Below are positions 1 to 6,776 of a stretch of 19,373 nucleotides of DNA, one piece after another. The translations under genes were made by a program, and so were the position numbers. This DNA comes from an uncultured Lachnoanaerobaculum sp. (GTDB lineage Bacteria; Bacillota; Clostridia; Lachnospirales; Lachnospiraceae), in the NCBI GenBank assembly GCA_937925515.1, contig CALALP010000020.1, positions 1 through 19,373 on the forward strand, in the 5' to 3' direction. The notes below the pieces were generated by a model that had not been told where the DNA came from, did not search any database, and saw only the letters and a program-made list of their open reading frames with translations. Numbering within the stretch: position 1 is the stretch's first letter; every line of letters starts with the position of its first letter.

Positions 1-32
1 GGTTTTCCTCGCCGTCGGCGAGGAAAACCCCC
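1..32. repeat. GC-rich palindromic repeat, left copy (cut by window edge)
   Basis: A perfect inverted repeat with 14-nt arms (1-14 and 16-29) around a single T at 15. The core reads CCTCGCCG-T-CGGCGAGG. The right arm continues as CCCCC to base 32, so the left arm probably continues as GGGGG outside the window. It lies 12 nt beyond the lon stop codon and is far more GC-rich than its surroundings. A near-identical element ends the window at 19340-19373. It could be a dispersed REP-like palindrome or a terminator hairpin; no T-tract can be judged because the sequence stops here. Confidence 0.85.
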
Positions 33-44
33 AAATTATAGCTA

Positions 45-2399
45 CTATATACTACTAAATTTAGCACCTGATTTTGTGCTGTCCCAAATTACCTGTTCCA
101 TTCTAGGTAGTGAAATTCCAAGAGTTTCTTTTAAAACTTCCTCTACATTACTTACAGGAATAATAGTTAATTGCTTTTTGATTTCATCAGGAACTTCCTT
201 TAAATCTGCTACATTATCTTTTGGAATAAGAACTTTTTTAATTCCTGCCCTCTGAGCACCATAAAGCTTTTCTTTTAAACCACCGATTGGAGTTACTTCT
301 CCACGCAAGGTTATTTCTCCTGTCATAGCAAGTTTTGAATCAACCTTTTTACCTACAATTAGAGAGGCAAGTGCAGTAAAGAGAGTAATGCCTGCTGACG
401 GGCCGTCTTTTGGAACTGCCCCTGACGGAACATGAATATGTAAATCTCTTTCCTTAAAGTTTACAGCATTGAGTGGTAGCCTTGATTTTAAAAGACTTAG
501 AGAAATCTTTGCAGATTCTTTCATTACATCTCCAAGCTGACCTGTTAAAAGAACTTGACCACTTCCCGGCATATCAGTAGTTTCAATAAATAGTATTTCG
601 CCGCCGACAGGTGTCCAAGCAAGCCCTGTAACAACTCCTGCAGGGTTTTCATTTTCAGCTTTTTCATGACGTGAAATATTACGCCCAAGTATATTTTCTG
701 TTTCCTCTGCTGTAATAATTATTGCATCGCCTGAGGTTTGTGATACAATTTTTTCAGTAGCTGAACGTGCTAAAGCGGCTAATTGTTTCTTTAGACCTCT
801 TACACCTGCCTCGAGAGTATATTCTGAAATTACTTTTTTAAGTATATCATCATCTATTCTAAGCTTATCCTTTGGAATGCCGTAATCTTCTAAAACCTCA
901 GGTATAAGATGCTTTTTCCCTATATGGAACTTTTCATCAGGAGTGTAACCTGAAATTTGTATTACCTCCATACGATCTAAAAGAGGTGCAGGAATATTTT
1001 CTAAAGAGTTTGCAGTTGCTATAAAAAATACTTGTGATAAATCATAAGGTAAATCTAAGTAGTGGTCTGTAAAAGTATTATTTTGTTCAGGGTCTAAAAC
1101 TTCAAGCATTGCACTTGTAGGATCTCCTGAAAATCCTCCCGGCATAAGCTTATCTATTTCATCAAGTACAAGTACAGGATTCATACTTCCTGCTCTTTTA
1201 ATACTTTGCAATATTCGCCCCGGCATAGCACCGACATAAGTACGGCGATGACCTCTTATTTCAGCCTCATCTCTAACACCACCTAAGCTTATGCGTATAT
1301 ATTCTCTATCAAGTGCTTTTGCTATACTCTTTCCAAGACTTGTCTTACCTGTTCCCGGAGGACCTACAAGTAATAAAACAGAGCCTTTATTTTCATTTTT
1401 TAATTGCATAACTGCTAAATGTTGTATAATTCTTTCTTTTACTTTCTCAAGTCCATAATGATGTTCATTTAAAATGTCTCTTGCAAAAGAAAGATTTATC
1501 TTTTTACTTTCCTTAACTTTCCAAGGTAATTGAATTAAGAAATCAAGATAATTTCTAATCATATTTTGTTCAATTCCCTCACGTCCAAGCCCCTCAAGTT
1601 TTCTAACTTCTTCGAGAGCAACTTTTTTTACTTCCTTTGGCATATCTGATTCATCTATCTTACTTCGATAATCTTTTTTGCCATCTTCATTATCCCCTGA
1701 TTCTTCATTTAGTTCTTCTTGAATGGCTCTAAGCTGTTCTCTAAGAGCTTGTTCCCTATAAAGTTTGTTAGCACGCTCTGAAAACTTTTCATTCATTTGT
1801 ATATTTAACTTTAAAAGTTCTTTCTGTCTAAGAAGATAATCAATAAATAAAAGACTTCTTGCCCTTAATGATTCAGTTTCCAAAAGATTAAGCCTTTCCT
1901 CCTCTGATAAAGGCATAAATCTTGCTAAATAGACCATGAGCTTATTTAAATCATTAAAGCGATTTACTTCATTTATAAATTGCTCTATTCCTTGAAAATT
2001 ACTTGATACATCTTCAACTGCTTTTTTCATGTACTTAAGTATTTCTTCTTTGTTACGCTCATCTAAGTCATTGCTTTCATCAACAGTTTCATAACTTGCA
2101 TAAAAGTCATCATTATATTTGTAAATATCAGACACCTTTACACGACTTATGATATGAGCATTTAAAAGGACATTAGTATCTTTTTTAATGATATTATTTA
2201 CTATAAACAAAACACCATTGTTGTAGAAATCTGATTGTGCTAAATCTTCATTTGATTTTTTATTCTTTTTAGGTAATGCTATAAAGAATTGATTTTTCTC
2301 TGCAAACTTAAGTTGTTGTGATTCGCTTATGCGAAATGTTATATCTGTTTTAGGTAAAAGAAGTATACCTGAAACAGGAAGTATTTTACTATTTGCCAT
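45..2399 (-). CDS. lon: ATP-dependent protease Lon (LonA type)
   Basis: A cytoplasmic AAA+ serine protease that unfolds and degrades damaged and regulatory proteins. At 784 aa it is full length for LonA. The N-terminal substrate-binding domain and coiled helices cover about 1-300. The AAA+ module has Walker A GPPGTGKTS (346-354), Walker B VLVLDEID (409-416) and the RGHRRTYVGAMPG segment (382-394). The C-terminal protease domain has PKDGPSAG with catalytic Ser668, and GGLKEKL with Lys711. The Ser-Lys spacing of 43 residues equals that of E. coli Lon (679/722). The start at 2399 follows only a modest AGGT ribosome site. The gene lies 83 nt downstream of a TetR gene on the same strand. The gap carries a hairpin, then a palindromic operator fused to a TATAAT box, so lon is probably transcribed both with tetR and from a repressor-controlled internal promoter. 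Identity is near certain; the regulation is inferred. Confidence 0.98.
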   Translation of the reverse strand: MANSKILPVSGILLLPKTDITFRISESQQLKFAEKNQFFIALPKKNKKSNEDLAQSDFYNNGVLFIVNNIIKKDTNVLLNAHIISRVKVSDIYKYNDDFYASYETVDESNDLDERNKEEILKYMKKAVEDVSSNFQGIEQFINEVNRFNDLNKLMVYLARFMPLSEEERLNLLETESLRARSLLFIDYLLRQKELLKLNIQMNEKFSERANKLYREQALREQLRAIQEELNEESGDNEDGKKDYRSKIDESDMPKEVKKVALEEVRKLEGLGREGIEQNMIRNYLDFLIQLPWKVKESKKINLSFARDILNEHHYGLEKVKERIIQHLAVMQLKNENKGSVLLLVGPPGTGKTSLGKSIAKALDREYIRISLGGVRDEAEIRGHRRTYVGAMPGRILQSIKRAGSMNPVLVLDEIDKLMPGGFSGDPTSAMLEVLDPEQNNTFTDHYLDLPYDLSQVFFIATANSLENIPAPLLDRMEVIQISGYTPDEKFHIGKKHLIPEVLEDYGIPKDKLRIDDDILKKVISEYTLEAGVRGLKKQLAALARSATEKIVSQTSGDAIIITAEETENILGRNISRHEKAENENPAGVVTGLAWTPVGGEILFIETTDMPGSGQVLLTGQLGDVMKESAKISLSLLKSRLPLNAVNFKERDLHIHVPSGAVPKDGPSAGITLFTALASLIVGKKVDSKLAMTGEITLRGEVTPIGGLKEKLYGAQRAGIKKVLIPKDNVADLKEVPDEIKKQLTIIPVSNVEEVLKETLGISLPRMEQVIWDSTKSGAKFSSI

Positions 2400-2416
2400 A
2401 TTTACCTACTTTCTTT

Positions 2417-2440
2417 ATTATAAATGAATAATCATTTATA
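2417..2440 (-). promoter_or_regulatory. TetR-type operator and -10 box upstream of lon
   Basis: A perfect inverted repeat, TATAAATGA-ATAA-TCATTTATA (2419-2440). On the minus strand its end runs into TATAAT (2422 to 2417), about 20 nt before the lon start. The 20-bp core differs from the palindrome in the tetR promoter (3071-3090) at only two positions. Two near-identical palindromes flanking a TetR gene are good evidence for its binding site. The matching -35 hexamer here is poor (ATATTT at 17-bp spacing), so the promoter itself is less certain than the operator. Confidence 0.72.
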
Positions 2441-2453
2441 AATATTTCTAATT

Positions 2454-2479
2454 TAATGTGGGCTTTTAATCCCACATTA
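2454..2479 (-). terminator. Hairpin between tetR and lon (attenuator-like)
   Basis: A 9-bp perfect stem, TAATGTGGG/CCCACATTA, with an 8-nt loop, 3 nt after the tetR stop codon in the direction of transcription. The following minus-strand sequence (AAATTAGAAA) has no T-tract, so it is not a standard intrinsic terminator. It may reduce read-through into lon or stabilise the tetR 3' end, leaving lon to rely on its own operator-controlled promoter. Confidence 0.5.
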
Positions 2480-2482
2480 GCT

Positions 2483-3049
2483 TTACTTTTCTAATAACGT
2501 TTCTTGAGTGATATGTATAAGCTCCTCAAGTAATTGAGTTGTATCTATATTACACAAAATAGCTTTTGCTGCAAGCATTTTCACAGGATGAAATAAAAGA
2601 GCATATACATTTATTGCATTATATGAGCGAAATATATTTGTTTCCTGCCATTTTTGTAAAAGACACATCATTTTATTGATTCCTGAAATTTGCGAACATT
2701 TATGAGTAAGAGCAGGGCTACTTCCAAATTGCTCTACAAAGCTAAAAAGTTTCTCATGATGAATCATAAATTTATAATATTCTCTAATCAAATTTTCAAT
2801 GATTATCTCTCCGTCTTGTTCTCCCTGTACGCCTCTAATTAAATCTTCATAAAGTTCCTCTGCACATTCAACATAAATTGATTGCAACATACTTTCTTTA
2901 TTTTCATGATATATATATACAGTAGCAGGAGAAACCTCTGCCTGCTTTGCGATTTTTGAAATAGATGCACCTCCAAAGCCCTCTGCCAATACTACCTCAA
3001 TGACAGCCTCCTTTATTCGTTGCTCCTTTTCATCATCTTTTCGCCTCAT
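2483..3049 (-). CDS. TetR/AcrR-family transcriptional repressor
   Basis: A 188-aa one-component regulator. The N-terminal TetR helix-turn-helix is clear at about 12-57: AVIEVVLAEGFGGASISKIAKQAEVS, then PATVYIYHENKESML. The rest is a helical ligand/dimerisation domain that I cannot assign to a ligand. The start follows a strong GGAGGTGG ribosome site. Its promoter (TTGACG at 3096-3091, 17-bp spacer, TATTAT at 3073-3068) holds a near-perfect palindrome exactly in the spacer, so it very likely represses itself. A second copy of that palindrome precedes lon, making lon the probable target gene. The gene is divergent from the GNAT gene, whose promoter is about 20 bp away, so repressor binding could also affect that side. 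Confidence 0.93.
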   Translation of the reverse strand: MRRKDDEKEQRIKEAVIEVVLAEGFGGASISKIAKQAEVSPATVYIYHENKESMLQSIYVECAEELYEDLIRGVQGEQDGEIIIENLIREYYKFMIHHEKLFSFVEQFGSSPALTHKCSQISGINKMMCLLQKWQETNIFRSYNAINVYALLFHPVKMLAAKAILCNIDTTQLLEELIHITQETLLEK

Positions 3050-3067
3050 ATTACCACCTCCGAGATT

Positions 3068-3096
3068 ATAATAAATGATTATTCGTTTATCGTCAA
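3068..3096 (-). promoter_or_regulatory. tetR promoter with operator in the spacer
   Basis: On the minus strand: TTGACG (3096-3091), a 17-bp spacer, and TATTAT (3073-3068). The spacer and adjoining bases form the near-palindrome ATAAATGA-TTAT-TCGTTTAT (plus strand 3071-3090), with one mismatched position between its arms. A TetR dimer bound here would cover the space between the -35 and -10 boxes, a standard way to block polymerase. Confidence 0.75.
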
Positions 3097-3113
3097 GCGT
3101 TTTTTTAGAATAC

Positions 3114-3142
3114 TTGATAGAATGGGAAAATGATAATATAAT
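3114..3142 (+). promoter_or_regulatory. Promoter of the GNAT/membrane protein pair
   Basis: TTGATA (3114-3119), a 17-bp spacer, and a perfect TATAAT (3137-3142), about 30 nt before the GNAT start codon. It is divergent from the tetR promoter, whose -35 box is 18 bp away. Confidence 0.75.
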
Positions 3143-3172
3143 GACAGTATTATTTTAGAAAGGTTAAATGAA

Positions 3173-3736
3173 ATGGATAAATTAATAGAAAAAATAAGTT
3201 CAAGAAATAAAGAGATTAATAAAAGGTTTGAATTTCGTACTGTATTACCTAATGAGGCAGATACAGTAGCTAAAATAGAACAGATTTGCTTTCCACCTAA
3301 TGAGGCTTGCTCCGTATCTCAAATAAAAGAGAGAGTAGTAGTTTCCCCTGAATTATTTTTAGTTGCCATTGAAAAGTCTACAGGAAATATAGCAGGTTTT
3401 TTAAATGGAATCGCTACAGATGAGGAAGTTTTTAGAGATGCTTTTTTTGAAAATGCAAAGCTACATAAAACTGACGGAAAAAATGTGCTGCTACTTGGAC
3501 TTGATGTTTTACCTGAGTATAGAAAACAAGGTCTAGCAAAGGAAATTATGTATAGATACTTATATACTGAATATAAGAGAGGACGAAAAAATATCATTTT
3601 GACTTGCTTAGATTCTAAAGTGAAAATGTATGAAAGAATGGGCTTTAAAGATTTAGGCTTGGCAAATTCAAGCTGGGGTGGCGAAAAATGGCATGAAATG
3701 AGTGTGGAGTTTAAAAAATGGAATATAGGGCATTAA
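3173..3736 (+). CDS. GNAT-family N-acetyltransferase (AANAT-like)
   Basis: A predicted cytoplasmic acetyl-CoA-dependent N-acetyltransferase of 187 aa. The acetyl-CoA binding motif A is visible as LGLDVLPEYRKQGLAKEIM (about 108-126), with the R/Q-x-x-G-x-A/G loop written RKQGLA. The C-terminal KMYERMGF (about 151-158) is the usual GNAT motif B tail. The segment CFPPNEACS (39-47) resembles the N-terminal motif of the arylalkylamine (serotonin-type) N-acetyltransferase subgroup, so a small amine is a plausible substrate, but this is inference. The start follows AAAGG with a 10-nt spacing and sits behind a good promoter. The 3' end overlaps the next gene by 19 nt, so the two are probably co-translated. 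Confidence 0.9.
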   Translation: MDKLIEKISSRNKEINKRFEFRTVLPNEADTVAKIEQICFPPNEACSVSQIKERVVVSPELFLVAIEKSTGNIAGFLNGIATDEEVFRDAFFENAKLHKTDGKNVLLLGLDVLPEYRKQGLAKEIMYRYLYTEYKRGRKNIILTCLDSKVKMYERMGFKDLGLANSSWGGEKWHEMSVEFKKWNIGH

Positions 3737-4221
3737 TATTAGAATCAGTAATTTGGTCTATAATTTGGATATTCTTTGTAATAATTTCAGTTAGAGTATT
3801 TCCATTTACAATAGAACATGATTATCCGAATGATGTTAGAAAACTTGCAAATATTCAAAAGCCCACATCAAAACAAAAACTACAAGGCATAATTTTTGGA
3901 ATTATAGGTTTTGTAATTCTATTTGGACTTCTCATAGTATTTGCACTAATGCATTTTAATAAACAAAATTTATCTTTTCTAAGTATTTTTAGACACTTAT
4001 GGATTATATGCATGACTTGGAATATAGTTGATTTAGTAATAGTTGATTGTTTGATGATTTGCAAATTTTCTATTAAATGGTTTGTTTTACCAAAAACAGA
4101 AAATTATATCGGAAATAAAAATTACAGATTTCATTTTATAGGTTTTCTGAAAGGTTGCTTTGCCCTGACAGTTATTGCAATATTATTTTCAGCAATTTCT
4201 TATGGGATTATATTAGCGTAA
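3718..4221 (+). CDS. Four-helix membrane protein of unknown function
   Basis: A 167-aa hydrophobic protein that I do not recognise. About four transmembrane segments can be seen: residues 7-29, 57-82, 88-113 and 141-166. A basic, polar loop lies between the first two, and a loop with KTENYIGNKNYRFHF precedes the last. The ATG lies inside the end of the acetyltransferase gene (19-nt overlap, different frame), which implies translational coupling and possibly a joint function. No typical catalytic or transporter signature is visible. No convincing intrinsic terminator follows. Confidence 0.75.
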   Translation: MEYRALILESVIWSIIWIFFVIISVRVFPFTIEHDYPNDVRKLANIQKPTSKQKLQGIIFGIIGFVILFGLLIVFALMHFNKQNLSFLSIFRHLWIICMTWNIVDLVIVDCLMICKFSIKWFVLPKTENYIGNKNYRFHFIGFLKGCFALTVIAILFSAISYGIILA

Positions 4222-4255
4222 AATTATAAAAACGTTTCACATAGTTTTCACTAGT

Positions 4256-4294
4256 TTGTTATAGAGTGGCTAATACACTATAAACAATATAGTA
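4256..4294 (+). promoter_or_regulatory. Candidate promoter and dyads before the 88-aa ORF
   Basis: TTGTTA (4256-4261), a 17-bp spacer and TATAAA (4279-4284) would start transcription at about 4291, almost on the ATG at 4294. The -10 region lies in a perfect inverted repeat, ACTATA-AACAA-TATAGT (4278-4294), and an imperfect dyad (TATAGAGTG/CACTATA, about 4259-4282) overlaps it. This is compatible with a regulated promoter giving a leaderless mRNA, but the -35 match is only partial. Confidence 0.35.
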
Positions 4295-4560
4295 TGGAAA
4301 CCATAGAGCTAATATTAGAATCAAAAAATGACAATAATTGGTTTCTTGAACACATAAATAAGTATTATCAAAATATTACAATGGTTTCGTATGAGTCAGT
4401 TAAAGACCAACTAAATTTATTAAGTATTAGTTTAAAAGATGTAGCAGATAAGGCTTTTTATAAAAGAGGAGAAAAAGAGAAAACAACAGATAAACTTTTT
4501 AGAAAAGTTAAAGATGAAAAGCTTATGCTAGGGGAGCTACTCCTAGAAAAAAACACTTGA
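4294..4560 (+). CDS. Small hypothetical protein (88 aa), possibly leaderless
   Basis: An unrecognised, highly charged, probably helical 88-aa protein: acidic N-terminal part, Lys-rich C-terminal half (KRGEKEKTTDKLFRKVKDEK). It has no signal peptide or membrane segment. No Shine-Dalgarno sequence precedes the ATG, nor the next in-frame ATG (4381). A candidate promoter would start the transcript about 3 nt before the ATG, so a leaderless mRNA is possible; the ORF may also be a decayed remnant. Its TGA stop (4558-4560) lies inside the TTGACA box of the tRNA-Gln promoter. A small hairpin (about 4529-4547, CTAGG/CCTAG ends) sits near its 3' end. Confidence 0.45.
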   Translation: METIELILESKNDNNWFLEHINKYYQNITMVSYESVKDQLNLLSISLKDVADKAFYKRGEKEKTTDKLFRKVKDEKLMLGELLLEKNT

Positions 4561-4586
4561 CATACACAGCAGTATTATTGTAGAAT
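4557..4586 (+). promoter_or_regulatory. Promoter of tRNA-Gln
   Basis: A perfect -35 box TTGACA (4557-4562), an 18-bp spacer and TAGAAT (4581-4586). Transcription would start near 4593, about 6 nt before the mature tRNA 5' end. Confidence 0.8.
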
Positions 4587-4598
4587 ATACTGCGTTGG

Positions 4599-4670
4599 TG
4601 GGCTATCGCCAAACGGTAAGGCAGTGGACTCTGACTCCACCATTTCTAGGTTCGAATCCTAGTAGCCCAG
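4599..4670 (+). tRNA. tRNA-Gln (anticodon CUG)
   Basis: A complete 72-nt cloverleaf. The 7-bp acceptor stem is TGGGCTA/TAGCCCA with discriminator G at 4670. The D arm contains AAACGGTAA. The anticodon stem GTGGA/TCCAC closes the loop CTCTGAC, whose anticodon CTG reads the CAG codon. The T arm is CTAGG-TTCGAAT-CCTAG. CCA is not encoded (TTA follows). It is a single-gene transcription unit with its own promoter and terminator. Confidence 0.96.
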
Positions 4671-4672
4671 TT

Positions 4673-4704
4673 AAGACCAAAGCAATATGTTTTGGTCTTT
4701 TTTT
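4673..4704 (+). terminator. Intrinsic terminator of tRNA-Gln
   Basis: A 9-bp stem, AAGACCAAA/TTTGGTCTT, with a short AT-rich loop, followed by a run of seven or more T. It begins 2 nt after the tRNA 3' end. Confidence 0.9.
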
Positions 4705-4721
4705 GTTCTTTTAACAGTACA

Positions 4722-4763
4722 GTTACAAATGTTACATACCAATGATTAAAAGAATGCTAAACT
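4722..4763 (+). promoter_or_regulatory. Candidate control region of the SBP-GTPase-ATPase operon
   Basis: The gap between the tRNA terminator and the next gene has two direct copies of GTTACA (4722-4727 and 4731-4736, 9 bp apart). About 18 bp further on is an extended -10 candidate, TGC-TAAACT (4755-4763). No good -35 hexamer is present, so if this is the promoter it may need an activator. The distance from this box to the start codon at 4817 is about 54 nt. Confidence 0.3.
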
Positions 4764-4816
4764 CAAAGAGAATTAAGTTAGTTTTATCAAAATAAATAAA
4801 AACCCTTGGAGGTAGT

Positions 4817-6040
4817 ATGAATAAATATTTTTCACTTACAGATAAAGTGTTTGATGTTACGGAGAAATATCCGATTTTAATAGAAGTATTTGCAGCTAAC
4901 GGATTTGAGAATTTAAGGAATGAAAATTTGAGAAAAATGTTGGGAAAAACTATTTCTGTTGCAGATGCATTGAAAATGAGAAAAATAGATGCAGCTGAGT
5001 TTGAAAAGCAAATGATTGCTGCAATAGAAAATAAGAATGATGACATTTTAAATGGTCTTTCAAGAGCTGAAACTCATATTTCAGGAGCTGATGTAACTAT
5101 GGCAGGAATACTTCCATGCCCTATAAGATTTCAGCTTTTAGAAAAACTTGATATGTGGATTAGAAGTAATGATAAGAAAGTTGAATATGAACTTCAAGCA
5201 GCTAGTATGGGACTTGATTGGCTTATGGAAAGAGTAGAAAGTGCAAAAGATGAGAGTGAGCTTGCAGACATTTATCTATCAGCAGGATATGGATTTTTCT
5301 TTGATAGAGAGGGACTTGGAAAGTTTAGAGAGCAGGGAGTCTTTGCTGATTTAACAGATATTGAGCATTTTAATAAAGACTTTGAAAATGACTATATTGA
5401 CTTAAGAGATCCACAAAAAAGATACAATATTATAGGTGTTGTTCCTGCTATATTTATGGTAAATACACAGCTTTTAGGCGACAGACCTATTCCAAGAAGT
5501 TGGGCTGACTTATTAAAGCCTGAATATGAGGGAACTATGGCTATTCCTATGAGCGATTTAGATTTATTTAATGCCATTTTATTAGGAATATATAAGGAAT
5601 ATGGAAATGAGGGGCTGGCAGCACTTGGACGTGGAGTTATGAAGAGTCTACACCCTGCACAAATGGTTAAAGACGGTGGTAGAAAAAGCATTGAAACACC
5701 TATTATAAGTGTAATGCCTTATTTCTTTTCATTTATGTCAAAAGAGGGTGGCCCTATGAAACCTATTTGGCCTGAGGACGGAGCAATTATAAGCCCTATA
5801 TTCTTCATTACAAAGAAATCAGCAGCAAATAGAATTAAGCCAATGGTTGACTTTTTATTCTCAACTGAAATGGGTTCAGTTTTATCAGCTGACGGTAAGT
5901 TCCCTTCAACTCATCCATTACTTGACAATGGTTTATCGAGAGATAAGAAATTTATATGGCCGGGTTGGGACTTTATCTATAAGCATGACATAAAGCAATT
6001 ACTTAAGGATTGCGAAGATACTTTTTATGGCAGGAAGTAA
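4817..6040 (+). CDS. Cytoplasmic solute-binding-like protein with N-terminal DUF1858 domain
   Basis: A 407-aa protein with two parts. Residues 4-70 (DKVFDVTEKYPILIEVFAANGF onward) resemble the small helical DUF1858 domain. Residues about 85-400 resemble type 2 periplasmic binding proteins of the iron/FbpA or spermidine kind; the segment PIPRSWADLLKPEYEGTMAIP (225-245) is typical of that fold. There is no signal peptide or lipobox, since the protein begins MNKYFSLTDKVFDV, so it should stay in the cytoplasm, which is odd for this family. A Pro-Cys-Pro at 100-102 could be functional. The start follows a strong GGAGG. It is the first gene of a unit with a GTPase and an ABC ATPase but no permease. 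I infer an intracellular carrier or sensor of a small ligand, perhaps a metal or oxyanion; the ligand cannot be read from the sequence. Confidence 0.85.
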   Translation: MNKYFSLTDKVFDVTEKYPILIEVFAANGFENLRNENLRKMLGKTISVADALKMRKIDAAEFEKQMIAAIENKNDDILNGLSRAETHISGADVTMAGILPCPIRFQLLEKLDMWIRSNDKKVEYELQAASMGLDWLMERVESAKDESELADIYLSAGYGFFFDREGLGKFREQGVFADLTDIEHFNKDFENDYIDLRDPQKRYNIIGVVPAIFMVNTQLLGDRPIPRSWADLLKPEYEGTMAIPMSDLDLFNAILLGIYKEYGNEGLAALGRGVMKSLHPAQMVKDGGRKSIETPIISVMPYFFSFMSKEGGPMKPIWPEDGAIISPIFFITKKSAANRIKPMVDFLFSTEMGSVLSADGKFPSTHPLLDNGLSRDKKFIWPGWDFIYKHDIKQLLKDCEDTFYGRK

Positions 6041-6062
6041 CTCTTAAAAGAATTACTTTTTT
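6035..6062 (+). terminator. Weak intercistronic terminator-like hairpin
   Basis: AAGTAA (6035-6040, containing the stop codon) pairs with TTACTT (6053-6058). An inner TCTT/AAGA stem lies across one mismatch, and the T-run is 6057-6062. The stem is all A/T-rich and therefore weak. It lies 16 nt before the GTPase start codon, so it probably only lowers expression of the downstream genes relative to the first gene. Confidence 0.4.
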
Positions 6063-6077
6063 AATACAGGAGTTTTT

Positions 6078-6773
6078 ATGAATTTAATTATTTTTTCAGG
6101 TCCTCCGTCATCAGGGAAGACCTCAGTTATTTTAAAAACAGTTGAAAGTTTCAAAAAAAGAGGTATGAAAGTAGGAGTTGTAAAATTTGATTGCTTATAT
6201 ACCGATGATGACTTATTATATGAAAAAGCAGGTGTTCCTGTTAGAAAAGGACTTTCAGGTGGGTTATGTCCTGACCACTTTTTCGCATCCAATATTGAGG
6301 GAGTTGTAGAGTGGGGGGTTAGAGAAAAACTTGACCTTTTAGTAACTGAATCAGCAGGACTTTGCAATAGATGTTCTCCATATCTTGCAGATATAAAAGG
6401 AGTATGCGTTATAGATAATCTTTCAGGAATTAATACCCCTAAAAAGATAGGGCCAATGCTTAAATCTGCTGATATTGTAGTAATAACCAAGGGAGATATA
6501 GTATCTCAAGCTGAAAGAGAGGTATTTGCCGCTAAAGTAAGTGCTGTAAATCCAAAAGCAATGGTTATGCATGTAAATGGACTCAGTGGTCAAGGTGCTT
6601 ATGAATTAAGTACATTATTATATGATGAAAATGTTAATATTAAGAGTGTACAGGGTATGAAGTTAAGGTTTGCAATGCCGTCAGCAATGTGCTCTTATTG
6701 TTTAGGAGAAACTAGAATCGGAGAGAGCTATCAGCTTGGAAATACTAAAAAAATGGTTTGGGAGGATAAGTAG
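6078..6773 (+). CDS. P-loop GTPase of the HypB/UreG/CobW-like group
   Basis: A 231-aa cytoplasmic nucleotide-binding protein. It starts with beta-strand MNLIIFSGPPSSGKTS, with the Walker A loop at 8-16. LDLLVTESAG (85-94) takes the place of the Walker B/G3 region; Glu-Ser there is like the VESGG motif of UreG and HypB. ITKGD (136-140) is a G4 motif (N/TKxD) for guanine recognition. Cysteine motifs are prominent: GLCPDH (62-67), CNRC (96-99) and CSYC (205-208). HypB and UreG use related Cys/His sites to hold nickel, so a metallochaperone-type or cofactor-insertion GTPase is the best guess, though the metal is not proven. The start is preceded by AGGAG. It sits between the signal-less binding protein and the ABC ATPase; the ATPase ATG follows 3 nt after its stop. 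Confidence 0.82.
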   Translation: MNLIIFSGPPSSGKTSVILKTVESFKKRGMKVGVVKFDCLYTDDDLLYEKAGVPVRKGLSGGLCPDHFFASNIEGVVEWGVREKLDLLVTESAGLCNRCSPYLADIKGVCVIDNLSGINTPKKIGPMLKSADIVVITKGDIVSQAEREVFAAKVSAVNPKAMVMHVNGLSGQGAYELSTLLYDENVNIKSVQGMKLRFAMPSAMCSYCLGETRIGESYQLGNTKKMVWEDK

Positions 6774-6776
6774 TAA

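Noticed and set aside
1..32. CRISPR or transposon end at the window edges
   Set aside because: There is no array of repeats and spacers, no transposase ORF and no target-site duplication visible. The elements are simple palindromes cut by the edges.
3734..4323. The same 14 bases (TAATATTAGAATCA) near the starts of the membrane protein gene and of the 88-aa ORF, giving LILES in both
   Set aside because: The similarity stops after about 10 residues and the proteins are otherwise unrelated, so chance is the simpler explanation.
4528..4555. Hairpin CTAGG…CCTAG followed by A-rich sequence as a terminator of the 88-aa ORF
   Set aside because: The run that follows is A, not T, on the coding strand, and the stem is short. 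On the other strand it would face into no gene.
4722..4733. ACAAATGT core before the 4817 gene resembling the BlaI operator
   Set aside because: A dyad of ACA-N2-TGT is expected several times by chance in 19 kb of AT-rich DNA. It lacks the full GACAAATGTA form and is not linked to the BlaI promoter.
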